This document shows positions 60,028-64,000 of a stretch of 64,000 nucleotides of DNA, piece after piece; the first letter of the stretch is position 1, and each line of letters opens with the position of its first letter. Source of the stretch: Qipengyuania aquimaris (GTDB taxonomy: Bacteria; Pseudomonadota; Alphaproteobacteria; Sphingomonadales; Sphingomonadaceae); contig NZ_WTYI01000001.1 of the NCBI RefSeq assembly GCF_009827445.1, forward strand, positions 1,616,881-1,680,880, read 5' to 3'. The translations under genes and the position numbers were made by a program. The notes beneath the pieces are model-generated. The model was not told where the DNA came from. It saw only the letters and a program-made list of their open reading frames with translations, and ran no database searches.

Positions 60028-60960
60028 ATGAAATCCGGGTCGAATTTCGCAAAATCCAAACTGGCTGCCGCGGCGATGGTTGTGGCAAGCACATTGGCGC
60101 TCGGCTCCGGGACATCCGTTGCACAGGATGCGGCTGCGCAAGCTGCACCTAGCCCGCCTGCCGGATCGGTCAGCGGATTGGGTGATGTGAACCTGTTTCC
60201 CAAGCGCGTAGTGATCGATGGCCGCCGCGCAATCGCCACTGTCGGCCTCTACAACAAGGCAGTCGATCCGGGCGATTACGAAATCAAGATCGTCGATATG
60301 GCCATGACGCCGCAGGGCCAGCTGATCTCCTTCGACAATGGTCTCGATGAAGAAACCAAGGCCAAGGTACGCACGGCCAGCCAGATGCTGCGCTATTCAC
60401 CGAGGCGCGTGCGCCTGGCGTCGACCGAATCCCAGTTGATCCGGGTGATGGCCCGTGGATCCAGCGACTTGCCCGATGGCGAGTACCGTTCCCACTTCAT
60501 GGTCACCTCGGTGCCCGATGCGGAAGGCTTCAGCATCGAGGACGCGACCGGCGCGCAGCAGGCCGATGGCATCGGCGTCACGATCCGTCCGCGCTTCGGC
60601 ATCGCGATCCCGGTGATCGTCCGCGTGGGCGAAACCACGCTCGATGTCAGCATTACCGGTTCTACCTTGCTGACCGCACGCGACGGCACCCAGGCAGTCG
60701 GGTTTATCCTCAATCGCTCCGGCACGCGTTCGGCATTCGGTGACGTCATCATCAAGGCCGCTGGTTCGGCAGAGCCTATTGCCGTTTCGCGCGGTGTCGG
60801 CATCTATCCCGAGATCGATGCCCGGGAAGTCATCGTTCCGATCAATCCGGAAACCGATCCTGCCCTGCTTACCTCCGGTGCGCGCCTGCAGATCGAATTC
60901 GTGGACGATGATTTCGCCCCGGGTAGCAAACTTGCCGAGCATAGCTTCGTAGTGCCGTGA
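60028..60960 (+). CDS. PapD-like periplasmic fimbrial chaperone
   Basis: 310 residues. A signal peptide (KLAAAAMVVASTLALGSGTSVAQ, to ~33) precedes an Ig-like N-domain: VNLFPKRVVIDGRRAIATVGLYN and RYSPRRVRLASTESQLIRVMAR, the chaperone G1-type motif region. The C-domain ends FAPGSKLAEHSFVVP. It would hold the DUF4402 subunits and deliver them to the usher. About 60 residues longer than typical FimC/PapD. Start ATG 60028 has AAGGG upstream; ATG 59983 is not preferred. The stop overlaps the usher start (GTGA). Confidence 0.88.
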   Translation: MKSGSNFAKSKLAAAAMVVASTLALGSGTSVAQDAAAQAAPSPPAGSVSGLGDVNLFPKRVVIDGRRAIATVGLYNKAVDPGDYEIKIVDMAMTPQGQLISFDNGLDEETKAKVRTASQMLRYSPRRVRLASTESQLIRVMARGSSDLPDGEYRSHFMVTSVPDAEGFSIEDATGAQQADGIGVTIRPRFGIAIPVIVRVGETTLDVSITGSTLLTARDGTQAVGFILNRSGTRSAFGDVIIKAAGSAEPIAVSRGVGIYPEIDAREVIVPINPETDPALLTSGARLQIEFVDDDFAPGSKLAEHSFVVP

Positions 60961-63900
60961 ACAGACGGGTTATCGTTGGTGGTGCCGGTACCGCTTGCCT
61001 GATTACGGCGGCGGTGGGTTTCGGCCTTTGGCCGACCCAGGACCAGCAACGCACCAGATTACCCCAGCCGAAAAAGCAGGCTGCGGACACGGACAAACCT
61101 GCCGTAAGCCTCCGCAAGCCACTGCCCGCCCCCACTTTCGATCCGGCAGTTTCGAAGACTCGGAAAGCCGTTCCTCCGCGCTCAAGCCTGCTTGGCAGCG
61201 CAAGCACGCTGCCCTCAGTTGCAAGCAGTCCTGAAGCCAAGGGAGGCGGCGCGCCCAAGGCGTCAGTGCCAAGCGCCGCTACGGAGCTGGCGGAGCTGGC
61301 GCTACCCGGGCCGATCGAGCGGTATCAGCCCCTCGTCCCGCCCGGCGCAGGGCAATCACTCGCCGAAACGAAAGCATCCTCCCCAACCGAGGCAAGCGAC
61401 GATCAGCTAATGGCTCGCGTCGTTTCGGTCGGAACCGCGACCGTTGGCGAACCTGCCGAGTCCGCCGAATCCTTTGCTGCGTCCGAACCCGAGCCGATTT
61501 TTCTGGGTTCGCGCAACCAACCCGTGCTCGAAATCCAGGCCGCGCCGCTTGAACTGACAGCCTCGCTTGCTCCGCTCACCCTCGAACCCTTGCCGCAATT
61601 CGAGCCCGCTACGGCCATACTCGCCCAGCAGGGCGGGATCGGAGAAACTGCCAACCCGGTCGCGGATAATATAGTCACGCCGCCCTCTGCCGAGATGCCT
61701 CGTGAATCTGGCGATGGCTTTGCTTCCATTGCAGAGACCCAAGTCACCAGCGGGGAGGTCGTTGGCGAAGAGGGGCTGATCATCGGGTCTGATGCTCTTG
61801 TCCAGACAACTGCCGGTGACAGCAGCGCACCCGCGTCCACCTTTGGAGCGGCTGCGGAAGAATACCTGTCGGTAGCGCCGCTGCAGGAACCCGCGAGCCC
61901 GAGCATTTCGGGTTCGCCCCGCACTGCCGCGGTGTCGGGGATTGTTGCAACGCCTGTTACTGCCGATCCCGTCGCAGGCACAGATGCGGCGCAACTTTCC
62001 CCGCGGCCTGAACCGACCACGGCCACCTTCCCAATCGGAATGGAAGCTATTGCCGCGGCGACGCCAGCCTCCGGAACCGAAAAGTTCGAGCGGGTTGTGG
62101 CGGAGGCGGACCAAACCGCGCCTCGGCCGCAAGTTGCAGAATTGTCTGCAGCCAATGTCGCCTCTTATGCGCCGCTTACGGCTGCGCTGGTCAAACGGCC
62201 CGTAGCCGTGACAGGAAGTGCGCCGGGCACCTCGGGCCTAGCGGATCCCACGGCGACATCTCCGATCCTTGATGGCGGGCCTGCTGTAACCGACAATTCT
62301 TTCGCGTCGGCGCCGGGTCTTGGAGGCAATCTGGGTGATGATGGCCCCCTCATCTCATACCAGGACGAGCTCATCCTCGAAGTTCGGGTGAACAACGCCA
62401 AGGAAAGCGACACGATCATCGGGTACGGCACCCGCTCGGGGCTGTACCTTCCCCTCGGCAGTATCGCGCGCATCTTGGACCTGGCAGTAACCGTTACCGA
62501 CGAAGGTCGCTATGCGCATGGCTGGATCCTGAGCGAAGACCGTACTCTCATCATCGATCTGCGAGAGGGCACCATTCAGGCCGGCGACCAGACCATCGAG
62601 ATCGAAGGCGTCCTGGCCGCGGACTTCGATGGCGAGATGTTCCTCCGGCTGGACCAGTTCGAACGACTGTTCCCGATCGAGGTTGAACCAGATCTCAGGA
62701 CCCAGTCGGTCTACATTACCACTCTGGAACGCTTCCCTTTCGAGGAACGGTCTGCGCGCGAAGCGAGACGCGCGAGGTTGGAAGCACGGCAGGATAATCC
62801 CAAGGCGAAGGAATTCGAACGCGTCGACCTCGCATACGAGCCGATTTCCTTTCCGACCGCCGACATCGAACTGCGCGCGGTTTCGGACCGGACCTTCGGG
62901 ACTCGTGCGGAGGCCGATGTCTTCCTTGCCGGCGATCTCGCTTTTCTTACTGCCGAAAGCTACCTGAGCGGCGATACCGTGAACGGCCTTACCGCTTCGC
63001 TCTTCAGGGTCGGCAGGATGGATCCGGACGCCGACTTGCTGGGGCCGCTGGAAGCAACATCCTTCGGTGTCGGTGACATCAACTCAACGACCATGCCGCT
63101 CGGATTGCGCAGCGTCGCCGGGCGAGGCTTCACAGTCACCAACGCGCCTTCAGACGTCGGGTCGGTATTCGACCAGATTGATCTGCGCGGTATCCTGCCC
63201 GCCGGCTACGAGGTCGAACTCTATCGGAACGATATCCTCATCGGCTCGACCAGTGAGTCCTCTAACGGTCAGTACGAATTTCTGCAAGTACCCGTGGATT
63301 TCGGTCTCAATGTCTTCCGCCTCGTTTTCTTCGGCCCGCAAGGCCAGCGAAGCGAAAAGGTCGAGCGTATCACGGTCGGCGATGGCCGCCTTGCCAAGGG
63401 GAAACTGGTCTACAGCCTCGATGCGACCCAAAGAGATCGGAACCTGTTGGGTGTGAAGCCGCCGAACTTTTTCGAGCCTCGCGATTATGGAGCCTGGCGC
63501 ACGTCGGGGCAGCTCTCATACGGCCTGACCTCCGATATCACGACTATTCTCGGCGGCGCCTGGTTCGAGCGCGAAGGGGAGCAGCGCTGGCTCGGCACCG
63601 CAGGCATTCGCACCGGCTTCGATGGGGTTGCAGTACGCGCCGATGCGGGAATAGCCGATGGCGGGGCTTATGCGATTAGCGGCGGGTTGGGTGGTCGGTT
63701 CGGGCGATCTGCCATTACGGTCAATCACACGGAATACAGCGGCGAGTTTCCTGATGAGACCGTAGCTCTGGGCACCGAATTCCTGCGCCGCGCCACGGAA
63801 GTCGACTTGAACACTACGATCGGTTTCGGCGGTGAAGGAGCCAATCTGTCGGTGCCGGTAAGCGCGCGCTTCCGCGCATATGAAACCGTCGACGGCCGCA

Positions 63901-64000
63901 ATACACTTGCCGCCGGGGTGCGCGCCTCGACGCGCGCAGCGGGATTTCTCGTATCAAACAGCATGGAATTTTCGCGGATCAGCGGCGCGGGACTGCAAGC
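60957..64000 (+). CDS. Usher-like outer-membrane protein with long disordered N-terminal extension (partial)
   Basis: Open from GTG 60957 (overlapping the chaperone stop) through the window end; at least 1014 residues, C-terminus missing. Residues 1-25 form an N-terminal membrane helix or signal (RRVIVGGAGTACLITAAVGF). Residues ~26-460 are a Pro/Ala/Ser/Thr/Glu-rich, low-complexity extension without repeats. From ~465 a usher-like protein begins: LISYQDELILEVRVNNAKE, YLPLGSIARILDLAV, and from ~670 barrel/plug-like segments (VGDINSTTMPLGLRSVAGRG, RGILPAGYEVELYRNDILIG). The classical usher NTD starts right after the signal peptide, so a 460-residue insertion before it is atypical. It may span the periplasm as an inner-membrane tether. 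Reading frame checked for stops by eye throughout. Confidence 0.85.
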   Translation, partial: MNRRVIVGGAGTACLITAAVGFGLWPTQDQQRTRLPQPKKQAADTDKPAVSLRKPLPAPTFDPAVSKTRKAVPPRSSLLGSASTLPSVASSPEAKGGGAPKASVPSAATELAELALPGPIERYQPLVPPGAGQSLAETKASSPTEASDDQLMARVVSVGTATVGEPAESAESFAASEPEPIFLGSRNQPVLEIQAAPLELTASLAPLTLEPLPQFEPATAILAQQGGIGETANPVADNIVTPPSAEMPRESGDGFASIAETQVTSGEVVGEEGLIIGSDALVQTTAGDSSAPASTFGAAAEEYLSVAPLQEPASPSISGSPRTAAVSGIVATPVTADPVAGTDAAQLSPRPEPTTATFPIGMEAIAAATPASGTEKFERVVAEADQTAPRPQVAELSAANVASYAPLTAALVKRPVAVTGSAPGTSGLADPTATSPILDGGPAVTDNSFASAPGLGGNLGDDGPLISYQDELILEVRVNNAKESDTIIGYGTRSGLYLPLGSIARILDLAVTVTDEGRYAHGWILSEDRTLIIDLREGTIQAGDQTIEIEGVLAADFDGEMFLRLDQFERLFPIEVEPDLRTQSVYITTLERFPFEERSAREARRARLEARQDNPKAKEFERVDLAYEPISFPTADIELRAVSDRTFGTRAEADVFLAGDLAFLTAESYLSGDTVNGLTASLFRVGRMDPDADLLGPLEATSFGVGDINSTTMPLGLRSVAGRGFTVTNAPSDVGSVFDQIDLRGILPAGYEVELYRNDILIGSTSESSNGQYEFLQVPVDFGLNVFRLVFFGPQGQRSEKVERITVGDGRLAKGKLVYSLDATQRDRNLLGVKPPNFFEPRDYGAWRTSGQLSYGLTSDITTILGGAWFEREGEQRWLGTAGIRTGFDGVAVRADAGIADGGAYAISGGLGGRFGRSAITVNHTEYSGEFPDETVALGTEFLRRATEVDLNTTIGFGGEGANLSVPVSARFRAYETVDGRNTLAAGVRASTRAAGFLVSNSMEFSRISGAGLQ

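Noticed and set aside
1..64000. Insertion sequences, prophage genes, CRISPR arrays, toxin-antitoxin pairs, tRNA and rRNA genes
   Set aside because: Looked for and not seen; apart from aqpZ no gene is truncated and base composition is even.

Overview
The window is gene-dense, GC-rich chromosomal DNA from an alphaproteobacterium, most likely a sphingomonad of the Erythrobacteraceae type (Erythrobacter/Qipengyuania/Altererythrobacter relatives). Clues are the STAS-fused MlaE, ChpT of the CtrA phosphorelay, a TorF-type porin, RpoH with its RpoH box, a CcoNOQP-CcoGHIS cluster followed by hemN, and a Xanthomonas/Caulobacter-type TonB receptor locus with a tryptophan-halogenase-like gene and a LacI regulator. 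No insertion sequences, prophage, CRISPR arrays, tRNA or rRNA genes were seen. No gap between genes exceeds about 300 bases.

Layout. 86-3641 (-): Mla lipid-transport operon (mlaE, mlaF, mlaD, auxiliary lipoprotein). 3745-7368 (+): valS and queE. 7494-13800 (-): a HerA-like ATPase, a TIGR02186 protein with a TauE/SafE permease, and a processive family-2 glycosyltransferase paired with an anchored beta-rich protein (possibly an Nfr-like exopolysaccharide system). 13882-18665: nhaA, gloA, a TorF porin, a metallophosphoesterase, the RNase P RNA gene (rnpB, -) and a frameshifted aqpZ. 18738-24966: AmpD-like amidase, chpT, a JAMM peptidase, rluD, rpoH, mtgA, a His-rich cation efflux protein and a secreted fasciclin protein.

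25061-29804 (-) carries five oxidoreductase genes: flavin reductase, nitronate monooxygenase, acyl-CoA dehydrogenase, SDR and aldo/keto reductase. Directly upstream is a flavin-dependent halogenase-like gene (29846-31348). It diverges from a glycan-type TonB receptor (31504-34899), which is followed by a LacI regulator, an MFS transporter, a GH3 beta-glucosidase lipoprotein and a second sugar MFS transporter. Three similar palindromes in this locus look like LacI operators. The locus reads as a beta-glucan or beta-glucoside uptake and degradation unit.

41409-46352: cysQ, a CoA ester lyase, a second TonB receptor and an MFS transporter. 46500-57462 is a microaerobic module: ompW, an Fnr/FixK-type regulator, ccoNOQP, ccoGHIS, a small Cys-containing ORF and hemN. 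Two perfect FNR boxes (TTGATnnnnATCAA) flank the regulator gene.

57628 to the window end is a chaperone-usher-like cluster: four secreted DUF4402 proteins, a PapD-like chaperone, and a large usher-like gene that runs off the window. The usher carries a membrane anchor plus roughly 460 residues of Pro/Ala/Ser/Thr-rich sequence ahead of its conserved part. Candidate CtrA boxes lie in this cluster. This poorly described surface-structure system is the most interesting part of the window.
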